DNA of 64,000 nucleotides from a bacterium. GTDB lineage: Bacteria; Patescibacteriota; Microgenomatia; UBA1406; GWC2-37-13. Location: the NCBI GenBank assembly GCA_021833625.1, contig JAKBEU010000003.1:1-64000 (forward strand). The letters are read 5' to 3'. Position 1 is the first letter of the stretch. Each line of letters opens with the position of its first letter. The translations under genes were made by a program, and so were the position numbers. The notes under the pieces are model-generated. The model was not told the DNA's origin. It saw only the letters and a program-made list of their open reading frames with translations, and made no database searches. Positions 9,084 to 19,109 of the stretch are shown here, one piece after another.

Positions 9084-10001
9084 TTATAAATAGCAAAAAA
9101 GATTCCTTAATCTCGAAAATAAAAGTATAAATGCTTTTGCCACATAGTAACCTAATAATTCAATACTGTAATGTACTTTTTTCCATAAAGATACATTTTC
9201 AAGCTTGCAAATCTTTTTTATTTTTTTCAATAATCTAATCTTTTTTTGAACCTTTAGTTTTTCTGTTATAAGCCCCATCTCAACTTTTTCCCGTTTTATA
9301 TATTCCAAAAAAGTATAGTTATGTGAGTGTTGCACTATTATTTTTGCGTCATATATTTTTGAATACCCCTTCTCTAATGCAATGCGCGCAGCAAAAACAT
9401 CTTCTCCTCCATATTCAGTGTGGGGAAATGGACACGTTGTAAGAAATGTCCTTCTATAGCAAGCTGCAACGTCAGATGAAAAGTACCAAAGCATTTTGTT
9501 TTCTTCATTAAAGGGGATAAAAGGCTTTGCGGTGGTTTGTACAATGATTCCATTTTTATCTAAATAAGAGCTTAAGTCATCAAAATACACTGTTGTTTCA
9601 AGTTTTTGTATCATTGGAGTTGTGTCATAAGGTATCTGCCTTGCAAAAACAATTGCGCAATTTGGGTAGGATTGAAAATGAGAAAGCGTGCGAGTAAATA
9701 TGTCTTTTGAAATAATCTGAGCATCGCCGCTAAAGAAGTAGACATAAGCGCCCGAACTCTTTTTTACCCCTAAATTACGCGTCAATCCATGGTTAAATTC
9801 CTCTTTTTTTATATCGACAATTGTGATGCGCTTATCATTGAATCCATGAATTATTTCTTTTGTACGGTCTGTTGACCCCGAGTTTATTATAATAACCTCA
9901 ATTGGGAATGGAAGATTGCACGCAAAAAGACTAGTTAAAAGAGCTGCGATTGTTTCTTCCCGATTATAAACAGGAATAATAATTGAAAAAAAGGGTTTCA
10001 T
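9084..10001 (-). CDS. Family 2 glycosyltransferase
   Basis: 305 residues. The GT-A fold starts immediately with FFSIIIPVYNREETIAALL, then IINSGSTDRT (nucleotide binding) and HGLTRNLG. The metal-binding position reads YFFSGDAQI, and TEYGGEDVFAAR is the acceptor-side acidic motif. It probably transfers a rhamnose-like or hexose unit to a lipid-linked glycan in the cytoplasm. First gene of the minus-strand operon running to 5691, divergent from the GT4 gene at 10015 with 13 bases between start codons, so the promoters must lie inside or overlap the genes. Confidence 0.85.
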   Translation of the reverse strand: MKPFFSIIIPVYNREETIAALLTSLFACNLPFPIEVIIINSGSTDRTKEIIHGFNDKRITIVDIKKEEFNHGLTRNLGVKKSSGAYVYFFSGDAQIISKDIFTRTLSHFQSYPNCAIVFARQIPYDTTPMIQKLETTVYFDDLSSYLDKNGIIVQTTAKPFIPFNEENKMLWYFSSDVAACYRRTFLTTCPFPHTEYGGEDVFAARIALEKGYSKIYDAKIIVQHSHNYTFLEYIKREKVEMGLITEKLKVQKKIRLLKKIKKICKLENVSLWKKVHYSIELLGYYVAKAFILLFSRLRNLFCYL

Positions 10002-10014
10002 TACGATTAATTAT

Positions 10015-11166
10015 ATGAAAAAAAAGCTTCGAATAGCGGTTGTCGTACCACACTGGCGGCCAGCTCTAATTACTGGCACAGAGGTTTTTAATGAAGTGGT
10101 TGTTAAAGCCCTTAAAAAGCTGCATAACGTATCGATTATTACGTCTGATTCTTATTCTATACGTTATTTTCGAAACCTCTTTTACAACCCCCGCATTGCT
10201 TCCTCTCCCCACATCACCAGACTTTCTCATCAGCCAGTACGTGCTTTTTTAAAATATGTATTACATATTTTTTTTCCGTTTTATCATGGCCCATGCGTTG
10301 ATAACAAAGAGCTCTACAGAGCTCTAACGTTGGAAAAGTTTGATATCGTTTATCTTTCATCAATTCCTCATTCTCTCAACTATCAAACTGTAAAAATTAT
10401 TAAAGAAAACAATCTCCCCACAAAAATAATCATACGACCCAACTATCATGCAAAAGTGTACGTGAAAAACAATATTCATTATCAATATGTCCTCTCCAAA
10501 GCTAATGCGATACACGTATGGACATTTGCGGAGAAACGAGAACTGAGACGAGATTACCAGATTAGTGCAAAAAAAATAATCATAATGAGGCCTCCATTGT
10601 GGAAAAAACAAAAGGGAGGTGTCTTGAGCTCGCCGAAACTAAATAGCAAAAAAATTATCCTTTACGCTGGAGAGAAAAACAGGGACAAAGGCATTTATGC
10701 ATTAATTTCTGCCGTTAACCATATGAAAAGAGACAACGTACAGATTGTCACAATAGGTCCTCACGACTGGAAATGGACATGCTATCGATTCCTCCATCCC
10801 CAATCTTTTCTTACGGATCTAGGATATGTTAATGCAAAAAAAAAGGACCAGCTATTCAAGGAATGTGATATTTTCTGTCTCCCTTCGTATGCTGATTCAT
10901 TTGGCTTTGCATATTTTGATGCATGGAAGTATAAAAAACCCATTATTGCAGCCCAAACAGAAGTGACAAAAGAGCTCATTCAAGATAATAAAGCTGGTTT
11001 ACTGGTTGAGAGAGATAATGTAGGGGAATTTGCTCACACAATCTCCATTTTACTGGAAAATGAGGCACTGATGGATGAGCTTGGCAGAAATGGCTACGAT
11101 TATATACAAAGCAGTCTTTCTTTTAGAAGAAACTTAAAATCATACCTCTCCTTGTTTACCATCTGA
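10015..11166 (+). CDS. GT4-like glycosyltransferase
   Basis: 383 residues with a GT-B layout: an N-terminal domain starting LRIAVVVPHWRPALITGTEVFNE (the glycine-rich acceptor-side loop) and a C-terminal Rossmann domain beginning KIILYAGEKNRDKGI. The donor-site region is CDIFCLPSYADSFGFAYFDAWKYKKP, which is weaker than the usual E-x7-E: the first acid reads Asp and the second is within FDAW. That makes it a divergent member. It leads a plus-strand run of glycan genes to 17004. Confidence 0.8.
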   Translation: MKKKLRIAVVVPHWRPALITGTEVFNEVVVKALKKLHNVSIITSDSYSIRYFRNLFYNPRIASSPHITRLSHQPVRAFLKYVLHIFFPFYHGPCVDNKELYRALTLEKFDIVYLSSIPHSLNYQTVKIIKENNLPTKIIIRPNYHAKVYVKNNIHYQYVLSKANAIHVWTFAEKRELRRDYQISAKKIIIMRPPLWKKQKGGVLSSPKLNSKKIILYAGEKNRDKGIYALISAVNHMKRDNVQIVTIGPHDWKWTCYRFLHPQSFLTDLGYVNAKKKDQLFKECDIFCLPSYADSFGFAYFDAWKYKKPIIAAQTEVTKELIQDNKAGLLVERDNVGEFAHTISILLENEALMDELGRNGYDYIQSSLSFRRNLKSYLSLFTI

Positions 11167-11202
11167 CATGCCTAAAAAGTGAGCATTTGTTACAATACTG
11201 TC

Positions 11203-12417
11203 ATGGTTTGGCTCATCCCAGTATTCGTTCTCTTATTCCCCTCCTTTTTTATTGGGAATATTTATTCCCATATGCTTGCAAAAGCAACAATTATTCTTGT
11301 AACAACATTTCTCTTGGCTCGAAAAATTTACATCGCTAGAAAAATAAAAGGAAATGAAGTTATTGTTCCAACAGAATTAATGTTTCTTTTAGGGTTTTAT
11401 TGTATCCGTCTTGTTATGCTTTTCCCGCAAACCGATATTTCTCTTTTTTTGGGAGATGCACAAGACATTCTTTTTTATATCGTAGTCATTGTTTATATTT
11501 CTCTCATTCACAAAAAGGCAAAAAAATACCTCCCTTATTCTCTCTTTTTTTTCTTTCTCCTTTGCCTTATTAATAACATTCTTTTGTATATTTTCAAAAC
11601 AGATTATCTTAATTTGTGGCTCCCCTTTATCTACAAGGGTAGCTATGATATAGCCCTCATGAATCTTAATAGAGACCGTGTTTATTTTGAAAATTTTCCT
11701 GAACTTGTCATTCCTTTCTTATTATTGTTTGGTAGAAAACACAAGTTAAAACAGCTTTTTATTTTTATTGGTGCTTTATTCATTGTGTCGGTTTCAGGAT
11801 TCAGGACAAACTTTGTAATGGTGGTCGTAGCTACTTTGCTTACTTTATACATCAAAATTAGCAGAGGAGAAATCTCAAGTTTTACAATCCAAAAAATAGA
11901 AATAAAAAAAATCGTTCTTATAATGACTACGGTTGTGGTTTTCTTTTCAGGTATGTATCTTGCCTTCAAGATAAACCCCACATTGATTCAATTTAACACC
12001 ATCGATCGACTGCTTTCGCAAAATACGGAGGATATATCAACTATTGAAAGTAGGTTCTCATATATGAAAATTGGCCTTGATCTTTTTTCTTCCCAACCAT
12101 TTATTGGAGTAGGCACTGACCGTTTTAAGGACTATTTAACCCTGCGAAAGGATAAGTATTCGTTTAACCGTTCTAATTTAAAAATATACGACGATGCTCG
12201 AGATCCTCATAACATGTTCATTACAATTATGAGTGAGGGAGGGATTCTCGCTCTTGGCACTTTCCTTCTTTTTCTCGTCAACTCTTTCCTTATTGACATG
12301 AAACGCAAATCTATTGGGTCAATCGCCTTTTGGATTTTGATTTTGTACGGGCTTGCAAATCCTGTTGTGGGATTTTTGCAATTCAACATATTATTGGTCA
12401 TGTTTAGATTTATCTAA
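11203..12417 (+). CDS. O-antigen ligase/polymerase-like membrane protein
   Basis: About 404 residues with around ten hydrophobic helices and one large loop containing RLLSQNTEDISTIESRFSYM, then the Wzy/WaaL-type signature PFIGVGTDRFKDYL and DPHNMFITIMSEGGILAL. Such proteins polymerise or ligate lipid-linked glycan units outside the membrane. A GTG at 11179 extends the frame by eight codons, but ATG 11203 (MVWLIPVF) begins right at the first helix. The stop codon overlaps the start of the next gene by one base (TAATG), so the pair is translationally coupled. Confidence 0.75.
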   Translation: MVWLIPVFVLLFPSFFIGNIYSHMLAKATIILVTTFLLARKIYIARKIKGNEVIVPTELMFLLGFYCIRLVMLFPQTDISLFLGDAQDILFYIVVIVYISLIHKKAKKYLPYSLFFFFLLCLINNILLYIFKTDYLNLWLPFIYKGSYDIALMNLNRDRVYFENFPELVIPFLLLFGRKHKLKQLFIFIGALFIVSVSGFRTNFVMVVVATLLTLYIKISRGEISSFTIQKIEIKKIVLIMTTVVVFFSGMYLAFKINPTLIQFNTIDRLLSQNTEDISTIESRFSYMKIGLDLFSSQPFIGVGTDRFKDYLTLRKDKYSFNRSNLKIYDDARDPHNMFITIMSEGGILALGTFLLFLVNSFLIDMKRKSIGSIAFWILILYGLANPVVGFLQFNILLVMFRFI

Positions 12418-13457
12418 TGCGCATTCTTGTTGATAGTCATACAATAGGCCAAAATGAGGGAGGCATCGAAAGATATATAAAAAACGTGCTTATCTCTCTC
12501 GAAAAAATCGTACCCATTGGAGCTGTTTTATATAAAAAACCAACATTTCCACTAAAAAAGAGCACCAAGACTTATTATGTCTATCCAAATGATTTTTTTC
12601 GTCTCTTCATTATCCCGTTTATACTGATCTTTCAAGGATATGACACCTATTTTTCTAACTATACAACTCCATTTTTTAAACCGCGGGGAAAAAAATACAT
12701 TATTACTCTCCATGATGTAAGCTATATCCCCCAAAAAAAGCTTTTTTCATTGAGAGACCGGTTATTGTTTCTCACAATCCTTCCTTACTCTCTTGCCTTG
12801 GCCGATATTATTATTGTGCCGTCAAATTTTGTTAGAAGAGAGGCATCAAAATGGTATCCCCAACACGCACACAAAATAAGGGTAGTATATGAGGGTGTTG
12901 ACACAGATATATTGGCTTGTAAAGAAATACCAAAAGATAGACCACCAAGAATGATTATCAACATTCAAGGACTATATTTTCTCTGCATTAACAGTAAAAA
13001 TCAACGAAAAAATATTGATCTAATCGTTCAAGCTTTCCACCGATTAACCAATAAGCACATTAAATTAATCATTGTAGGAGGACGCAGGAATATCACATCA
13101 CGGATAATCGATAAGAGGATTAGGATCCTTCCTTATGTAAATGACCATGCTCTTGCTTATCTATATAAAAATGCGCATGCACTAATTTATTATTCTTCAT
13201 ATGAGGGTTTTGGTTTACCGGTTATTGAATCTATTGCTAATAGCACTCCAGTTATTGCTTCAGATATTCCTAGCCTAAGAGAAATTGCCAAAAAATACAT
13301 CACATTTGTTCCTCTTAATAATTTAGCCGCACTTTCAGAGATTCTACGAATAACAGCTTCAAAAACTAAAGAAAAAATGGTCGTCGATCTTAATCATTTT
13401 CCTTATTCATGGAAAAGGACAGCAAAAAAGATAGTTGAGATTGTTGATACTGTGTAA
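12417..13457 (+). CDS. GT4 glycosyltransferase
   Basis: 346 residues, GT-B fold. The N-terminus has SHTIGQNEGGIERYIKN (acceptor loop), then YIITLHDVSY and VPSNFVRREA, typical of mannosyl/rhamnosyl transferases of the WbaZ type. The C-terminal half carries NQRKNIDLIVQAF and YSSYEGFGLPVIESIA, with the E-x7-E donor motif intact. It is translationally coupled to the polymerase-like gene upstream, and the 64-base gap after it separates it from the sugar-nucleotide genes. Confidence 0.88.
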   Translation: MRILVDSHTIGQNEGGIERYIKNVLISLEKIVPIGAVLYKKPTFPLKKSTKTYYVYPNDFFRLFIIPFILIFQGYDTYFSNYTTPFFKPRGKKYIITLHDVSYIPQKKLFSLRDRLLFLTILPYSLALADIIIVPSNFVRREASKWYPQHAHKIRVVYEGVDTDILACKEIPKDRPPRMIINIQGLYFLCINSKNQRKNIDLIVQAFHRLTNKHIKLIIVGGRRNITSRIIDKRIRILPYVNDHALAYLYKNAHALIYYSSYEGFGLPVIESIANSTPVIASDIPSLREIAKKYITFVPLNNLAALSEILRITASKTKEKMVVDLNHFPYSWKRTAKKIVEIVDTV

Positions 13458-13521
13458 GAACGTAAAATTTAGCCTTATAGCGTTTCAAAACACCACTATC
13501 CATGGTAAAATAACTCATTAA

Positions 13522-14151
13522 ATGAAAATCATTTCTATTCAACCATTAGCTCTTCCTCAAATTCTTGTAATCCAATATAAACGGTTCAGTGATGAAAGGG
13601 GTTATTTTACTGAAACTTTTAATAAAAAGGATATTTGTTCTTTGAACAATATCTCCTCACTTACCAAGTTCTCTATTAAGCAGAGTAATGAAAGCTTCTC
13701 GCATAAAAACACCATAAGAGGACTTCATTTTCAGTGGAACCCTTTCATGGGGAAACTTGTGCGTACAGTATATGGACACATGGTTGATGTTGTTCTCGAT
13801 ATTCGACCCAACTCTGAAACATTTGGAAAAGCGATTCTATATGACATGCCAGCAAATCAGAGCGATAGTTTTTCCGAACTTATTTGGGTTCCTCCAGGAT
13901 TCGCACATGGCAACTTTTTTCTTGAAGAAACGCTAATTGAATATTATTGTGATGGTACTTACAATCCAGGTGGCGAAATGGGCATCTTTCCTTTCTCTTC
14001 TGAAATAGATTGGTCTCTTGTTGATTCTCAATTATATGCTCAATTTGCTGCTCTGAAAACAAAGTGTCTTATGTCGCCAAAAGACAAAAAGGGCTTAGAC
14101 TTGACCGAATGGAAGAAGAATGCGAACTCGAATTTATTTTCAAAACTTTAA
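13522..14151 (+). CDS. dTDP-4-dehydrorhamnose 3,5-epimerase-like protein (RmlC family)
   Basis: 209 residues, a single cupin domain. Recognisable blocks: YKRFSDERGYFTETFN, KQSNESFSHKNTIRGLHFQ (the catalytic His is in RGLHFQ), VRTVYGHMVDVVLDIRP, and IWVPPGFAHGNFF. The family epimerises C3 and C5 of dTDP-4-keto-6-deoxyglucose on the way to dTDP-rhamnose. RmlA and RmlB are not in this window, so the exact sugar is open. It is followed one base later by an RmlD-like reductase, which supports a deoxysugar pathway. Confidence 0.88.
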   Translation: MKIISIQPLALPQILVIQYKRFSDERGYFTETFNKKDICSLNNISSLTKFSIKQSNESFSHKNTIRGLHFQWNPFMGKLVRTVYGHMVDVVLDIRPNSETFGKAILYDMPANQSDSFSELIWVPPGFAHGNFFLEETLIEYYCDGTYNPGGEMGIFPFSSEIDWSLVDSQLYAQFAALKTKCLMSPKDKKGLDLTEWKKNANSNLFSKL

Positions 14152-14152
14152 C

Positions 14153-14872
14153 ATGACAACAATTTTATTTACAGGGGGGAGCGGTCTCTTGGGAAGCGAA
14201 TTTAAAAAACAGTATCCAAGCGCTTTATATCCCACTCATAAAGAGTTGGACGTTACCGATAAAGATAGTATTGAAACATATTTTAAATTACATTCTTTTT
14301 CTACAGTTGTTCACCTTGCCGCTTTCATATCACCTCCAAAGATAAATGAAAACCCTCGTCTTGCGTTAAAAACCAATATCTGTGGGTCAGCTTACGTTGT
14401 TGACGCCTGTATCCGACATAGCAAAAAACTCGTTTATCTTTCCACAGATTATGTATTTAGTGGAAAAAAAGGAAACTACAAAGAAGAGGATGCGATTTTT
14501 CCAGTAAACAAATATGCATGGTCAAAACTAGGAGGAGAATGTGCTGTAAGGCTTTCTGACAACTATCTTATTATTCGCACAAGCTTTGGCCCAAACGTTT
14601 TTCCACATGAAAAAGCGTTTATAGACCAGTGGACAAGCCGAGAGACGGTTTCTGTTATTGCAAAAAAGGTTGGAATGCTTATCAATAAAAATGCAACCGG
14701 CGTATTTCACGTTGGAGGAAAAAAAAGGAGCGTATTTGATTATGCTACTGAAAAAAAAAGGAAAGTTTCTATACAAAAGGCCTCAATTAAAGACGTTCCC
14801 TTTCTGTTGCCAACCGATACTTCACTTAATACGAATAAATATAAAAAATTTATAAAGAATGGAAAAATATAA
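14153..14872 (+). CDS. RmlD-like SDR reductase
   Basis: About 239 residues. The N-terminal Rossmann motif GGSGLLGSEF, the STDYVFSG strand and the catalytic Y-x3-K (YAWSKLGGE) identify a short extended SDR of the dTDP-4-dehydrorhamnose-reductase type. The frame is open upstream to 14120, but ATG 14153, one base after the RmlC-like stop, starts exactly at the domain (MTTILFTGGSG). It is shorter than typical RmlD (about 290), with a reduced C-terminal substrate domain. It overlaps the next gene by 14 bases. Confidence 0.82.
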   Translation: MTTILFTGGSGLLGSEFKKQYPSALYPTHKELDVTDKDSIETYFKLHSFSTVVHLAAFISPPKINENPRLALKTNICGSAYVVDACIRHSKKLVYLSTDYVFSGKKGNYKEEDAIFPVNKYAWSKLGGECAVRLSDNYLIIRTSFGPNVFPHEKAFIDQWTSRETVSVIAKKVGMLINKNATGVFHVGGKKRSVFDYATEKKRKVSIQKASIKDVPFLLPTDTSLNTNKYKKFIKNGKI

Positions 14873-15854
14873 AGCAAAAAAAAGAATTATTGTTGGAGGA
14901 GGAGCGGGTTATATCGGTTCTTCTCTCGTCCCTCAGTTAATACATGCAGGACATACGGTTACCGTAATTGATTTGTTGTGGTTCGGAAATTATTTACCAA
15001 AAAAAACACGGGTTATTAAGAAAGATTTGTTTGAGATCTCTCGAAAAGAGCTTAAGGAATATGATGAATTTATCTTCCTTGCTGGTGTATCAAACGACCC
15101 CATGGCGCATTATAATCCCAGGCTCAATTACTTGTATAACGCGTCTCTGCCGGCATACTTAGCGTATGAATCAAAAAAAGCCGGTATTAAACGCTTTATC
15201 TATGGATCATCCTGTTCTGTATATGGAAATATGGCAAAGATGTGTACTGAAAAAGATACTCCCAACACCTCTGAGCCATATGGTATATCAAAACTCCAAG
15301 GAGAATATGGAGTATTAAAAAACTCAGATAAAACATTTTCTACAATAATATTTCGCCAAGGAACTGTGTGTGGATATAGTCCACGAATGCGACTTGATCT
15401 TGCACTAAACACAATGGTAAAGAACGCTATTCAAAATGGCCAAATTGTTGTTAATAATCCGACTATATGGAGGCCAATATGCGCTATGAATGACCTTGTC
15501 CACGCATACGAACTGGCAATACAGGCAAAGCCTTCAATAAACGGTATATTCAATATTACCTCTGGTAATTTTCAGATACAAACGATGGCAAAAACCATAC
15601 AAAAATCAATAAAATTGATGTTAAAAAAAGACATCTCAATAATGGTTCGTCATGATAAGACAAATAGAGACTACCGAGTTTCGTTGGCAAAAAGCAAAAA
15701 AATATTAAAGTTCAAGCCTGTGGAGAATCTCCCATCATTAGCAAAGGAGTTGATAAGTAAAATAGCAGATATGTCCGATTTTAACAATCCCAAATATTAT
15801 AATATTGACACGTTTAAACAAATTAATCTTCACAAGCAACCAGTGATAAAATAA
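14859..15854 (+). CDS. NAD-dependent sugar-nucleotide epimerase/dehydratase
   Basis: 331 residues, extended SDR. GGGAGYIGSSLV binds NAD, YGSSCSVYG is the active-site strand, and YGISKLQGE provides the catalytic Tyr and Lys. The C-terminus binds the nucleotide sugar (GIFNITSGN). These enzymes interconvert UDP- or dTDP-sugars. The specific reaction cannot be read from the sequence. It overlaps the upstream reductase by 14 bases and is followed after one base by a rhamnosyltransferase-like gene, so it belongs to the same operon. Confidence 0.85.
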   Translation: MEKYKAKKRIIVGGGAGYIGSSLVPQLIHAGHTVTVIDLLWFGNYLPKKTRVIKKDLFEISRKELKEYDEFIFLAGVSNDPMAHYNPRLNYLYNASLPAYLAYESKKAGIKRFIYGSSCSVYGNMAKMCTEKDTPNTSEPYGISKLQGEYGVLKNSDKTFSTIIFRQGTVCGYSPRMRLDLALNTMVKNAIQNGQIVVNNPTIWRPICAMNDLVHAYELAIQAKPSINGIFNITSGNFQIQTMAKTIQKSIKLMLKKDISIMVRHDKTNRDYRVSLAKSKKILKFKPVENLPSLAKELISKIADMSDFNNPKYYNIDTFKQINLHKQPVIK

Positions 15855-15855
15855 C

Positions 15856-17004
15856 ATGGAAAAAAAAGGGAAAATTGCATTAATCGGTATAAGGGGAATA
15901 CCCGTTGTGTATAGCGGATATGAAACATTTAGCGAAGTTTTATCCACTGAGTTGGTAAAAAAGAACTATGCAGTGACCGTCTATTGTCGAGCTCCTTATG
16001 TTAACCCAAAAAAGAAATCCTATAGAGGTGTAGAGCTTATTACTCTTCCTACGATACCGTCGAAGAACTTTGACACTATATTTCATAGCTTTATTTCAAC
16101 AGTCCATGCCTGTTTTCAGAATTATGACACCATTCTTTATCTGAGTGTCGGCAATAGCATTTTTAGCTTTCTCCCCCGTATTTTTGGGAAACGCACAATA
16201 GTAAATGTTGATGGCATGGACTGGAAACGAAAAAAATGGGGCAGGTTTGCAAAATGGTTTTTGAATTACTCCGAATACCTAGCGACAATCCTTCCCAATG
16301 CAATTGTTACAGACTCATTTTTTATTAGAGATTATTATCTATCAAAATATAAGAAAAAATCACATTACATACCTTACGGAGGATTCTTAGGACACCAGAA
16401 GAATGGGACAAAACTATTAAAAAAATGTGGATTACAAAAAGGAAAATATTTTATCTGGAATGGTAGACTTGTGCCAGATAATCATATCGAAGAGCTTATT
16501 CTTGCATTCAAACAGGTTAAAACAGATTTTAAGTGCGTCATTTTAGGAGATGACTTATATAAAAGCGCTTATAGAGATAAACTACATGTTTTATCCAGTG
16601 AAGATGGTCGCATTATTTTTCCGGGGTTTGTTCCACACAACACTGCAGAGATTTTGGTGAAAAACGCATTTGCATATGTGGAAACAAAGCGCTCCGGGGG
16701 AACCCACCCTTCTCTTGTCGAGGCTATGAGCGTGGGAAGTCTTATTATTTGTGACAATCTACAAGCGAATATAGATGTGTTGGGAAATGACACTATCTAT
16801 TATAGTCTAAAGGGTGGATCAGTGGATTTAACAAAAAAAATCATACAGTTAACAATGTCATCATCCTCAGATATCAAAATGATGAAGAGAAATATAAAGA
16901 AAAGATATATGAAGTACTATAGATGGCAAAACATTATTGATAGTTATACGAGAATTCTCTTCTTAGACCAGACGCTCATGCGCATTGGTATACATGACAA
17001 ATAA
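15856..17004 (+). CDS. DUF1972/GT4 rhamnosyltransferase-like protein
   Basis: 382 residues. The N-terminus KIALIGIRGIPVVYSGYETF is the hallmark of DUF1972, found at the head of rhamnosyltransferases that decorate capsules and exopolysaccharides. The GT4 C-terminal domain includes YFIWNGRLVPDNHIEELI and ETKRSGGTHPSLVEAMSVG, where the usual first Glu of E-x7-E is replaced by a GGTHPS stretch, as is typical for this subfamily. Together with the RmlC/RmlD-like genes it points to a rhamnose-type sugar in the glycan. It is convergent with the GH10-like gene, 7 bases away. Confidence 0.85.
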   Translation: MEKKGKIALIGIRGIPVVYSGYETFSEVLSTELVKKNYAVTVYCRAPYVNPKKKSYRGVELITLPTIPSKNFDTIFHSFISTVHACFQNYDTILYLSVGNSIFSFLPRIFGKRTIVNVDGMDWKRKKWGRFAKWFLNYSEYLATILPNAIVTDSFFIRDYYLSKYKKKSHYIPYGGFLGHQKNGTKLLKKCGLQKGKYFIWNGRLVPDNHIEELILAFKQVKTDFKCVILGDDLYKSAYRDKLHVLSSEDGRIIFPGFVPHNTAEILVKNAFAYVETKRSGGTHPSLVEAMSVGSLIICDNLQANIDVLGNDTIYYSLKGGSVDLTKKIIQLTMSSSSDIKMMKRNIKKRYMKYYRWQNIIDSYTRILFLDQTLMRIGIHDK

Positions 17005-17011
17005 TTAGCTA

Positions 17012-19075
17012 TTATTTTGTAGCGTAATCAAACAGTGTTTGGAACACCTTATAAAATACTTCTTTTGGTCTTGCCTCTTCATCAAACATGGTGTAGTCAG
17101 GGCTGTCTTTTACATTGTAAAAATCAGTCATCCCCCAGAAGGTAATCCCTTCGACGTCTCCCGACTCCAATGCAAGCTCTATTGTTTTTGCAAATACAAA
17201 TGCTTCTCTCTCATCAAATGCCTTCTTATCTAATGCTTTAGCCTCTATTGACGGGTAGTAGGTCATTTCTGTAATCAAAATTGGAATTCCTAAATCTTTA
17301 TAATATTTAAACTCTGCGGGCATCTCTGGTACCATATATTTTTCAAACGCATTTGCTTCCCATTCTCCAATATGCATTTGCATCCCCACATAATCGACTA
17401 GGTGTTGCTCAACAAGTCTTTTTACTATTTGTCTTGTTATCGCGCTTGATTGGCCATCTGCGTAATGATTATCTCCATCGTTATAAATTAGCTTTATATC
17501 CCTTCCTTCTTTTTTCGCTTCATTTCTTGCAATTTGGAAAGCTTCAATAATATAATCATAATTTCCCCAAACTTTATAAAATGGATCTTTGCTTCTGTCT
17601 GGATTAATATTTGCAGGAAGATAGGGTTCGTTAACAACTACCCATGTGTTAATTTCCTGATTGCTCGAAATAATATGTTCTATTCGATCCGTCATAATCT
17701 GTCTCAACTCCTCTTGGGTAAATGTACCGTTTTTAATCCAATCTGGCGCCCCGCCATTATCGATTATGGGATGACCTACTAAATCCGTGATGCCGTCTTT
17801 CTGGAGAATGGCTATTTGGTCGTTTACGTTTTTTACACTCTCAGGATCAATTTGACCCCTCACCGGTTCAGAAGCAAACCAATCTATCCCTGGTTCTATT
17901 GTGGCACGAGCAAAGTTAGCAGATAAAATTTTATGCCAAGCCAAATCTTCCACTACGCCACGTGTATCAGAGCCAATTACAATATTGTTTAATTCGCCTA
18001 AAAACTTTAAAGATATTTCTGCCCACACTCCTTCGCTTCCTTCAAATGCAAGCGGTATTCCATCTATGATTAAAAATGAATACTCCTGTCCTTTTATAGT
18101 CTTTTTTTGTATAAACGCATCAGGGTTCTTTTGTATCTCAGCAAGAAGCTGTGTCCCATCAATTTCTGTTCCGGCTACATTTACCTTGTCACCAAACGCG
18201 TGCACAAATGGAGTAATAACATTTGTTAAAAGCTCTGTTGTCGGAACATTTTTCATCTCTCTCCACTCTTGTGTCGTCGGATTGAAGACTAGCATCCCTT
18301 TTCCTCCTTTTGCTGCCAATTCGACACTTTGATTATCCCCCACCCATCCCATTCGTACATCATCCGATGTATATCCTGTAGGAAGATTTACTTTTTTGTA
18401 CGTCACCTTATTTTGATCAGCCTGCACGGGGAACCAATATTCGGAAGGACTCGCAGACAGGAAGGTGGACTGTCCCTCAGAATAAGAGGGCCACATGATT
18501 GAGTTTCCAGAAAAAGACATGGCGGCGTTCCGGCTTTCCGCATCTTTTTTTCCATTCGTAAACAGAAGAGTTGCACTTGGAGCTGCGCCTGTCCGTTCTT
18601 TCACTAATTGAGCGTTGTTTTCTGCATTAAGAATCCATTGAGCTGCGTTTGCATCTTCAAGTGGGACATTGTCCATTGGAGAGAGGATGTTTCCGGAAAG
18701 AGCATATCTATACCCATATTGAGCATCAATGAAAGACTGATCAACCATATAGTCAACGACATCCGGGGCAACTACTTCCGGAACCTTTGTCGGTGCGCTG
18801 GTGGGGGTTTCTGCCGGAACGACAGTGGCCGTTGGATTTGCAGGAATAACTTCACTTGTCGGTGCACTTGTGGGAAAGGCCCCCTCCGGAGTAGACGTCT
18901 TTGCACTTATCGGACCGCATGCAGCAAGTCCCAAGGTTGCAATAATTATTGGCGCGGCAATTTTAAACGGAATGGGGGATGATTCTTTGTGATGTGGAGT
19001 TGGTTGATGGGGTGATAGAGCATCGACACGGGAAGTCACTTCGGTTAGTCCTGACGGTCTAATTCTTCCTTCCAT
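17012..19075 (-). CDS. GH10-like endo-xylanase-type lipoprotein
   Basis: 687 residues. A 37-residue polar N-terminus precedes a hydrophobic helix and a lipobox ending LGLAAC at Cys53, then a Pro/Thr/Ser-rich linker (roughly 58-105), an uncharacterised domain and a C-terminal GH10 barrel. The barrel shows WVVVNEPYLP (acid/base Glu), MQMHIGEW, ILITEMTYYP (nucleophile Glu) and ITFWGMTDFYN. The family cleaves beta-1,4-xylan-like chains. In this setting it could trim its own or a host polysaccharide. The long polar stretch before the signal helix is unusual for a lipoprotein. Last gene of a minus-strand run that starts at 23124. Confidence 0.85.
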   Translation of the reverse strand: MEGRIRPSGLTEVTSRVDALSPHQPTPHHKESSPIPFKIAAPIIIATLGLAACGPISAKTSTPEGAFPTSAPTSEVIPANPTATVVPAETPTSAPTKVPEVVAPDVVDYMVDQSFIDAQYGYRYALSGNILSPMDNVPLEDANAAQWILNAENNAQLVKERTGAAPSATLLFTNGKKDAESRNAAMSFSGNSIMWPSYSEGQSTFLSASPSEYWFPVQADQNKVTYKKVNLPTGYTSDDVRMGWVGDNQSVELAAKGGKGMLVFNPTTQEWREMKNVPTTELLTNVITPFVHAFGDKVNVAGTEIDGTQLLAEIQKNPDAFIQKKTIKGQEYSFLIIDGIPLAFEGSEGVWAEISLKFLGELNNIVIGSDTRGVVEDLAWHKILSANFARATIEPGIDWFASEPVRGQIDPESVKNVNDQIAILQKDGITDLVGHPIIDNGGAPDWIKNGTFTQEELRQIMTDRIEHIISSNQEINTWVVVNEPYLPANINPDRSKDPFYKVWGNYDYIIEAFQIARNEAKKEGRDIKLIYNDGDNHYADGQSSAITRQIVKRLVEQHLVDYVGMQMHIGEWEANAFEKYMVPEMPAEFKYYKDLGIPILITEMTYYPSIEAKALDKKAFDEREAFVFAKTIELALESGDVEGITFWGMTDFYNVKDSPDYTMFDEEARPKEVFYKVFQTLFDYATK

Positions 19076-19109
19076 AATAACTCATAGTATAATCCTTTTC
19101 TTTAAAAAA

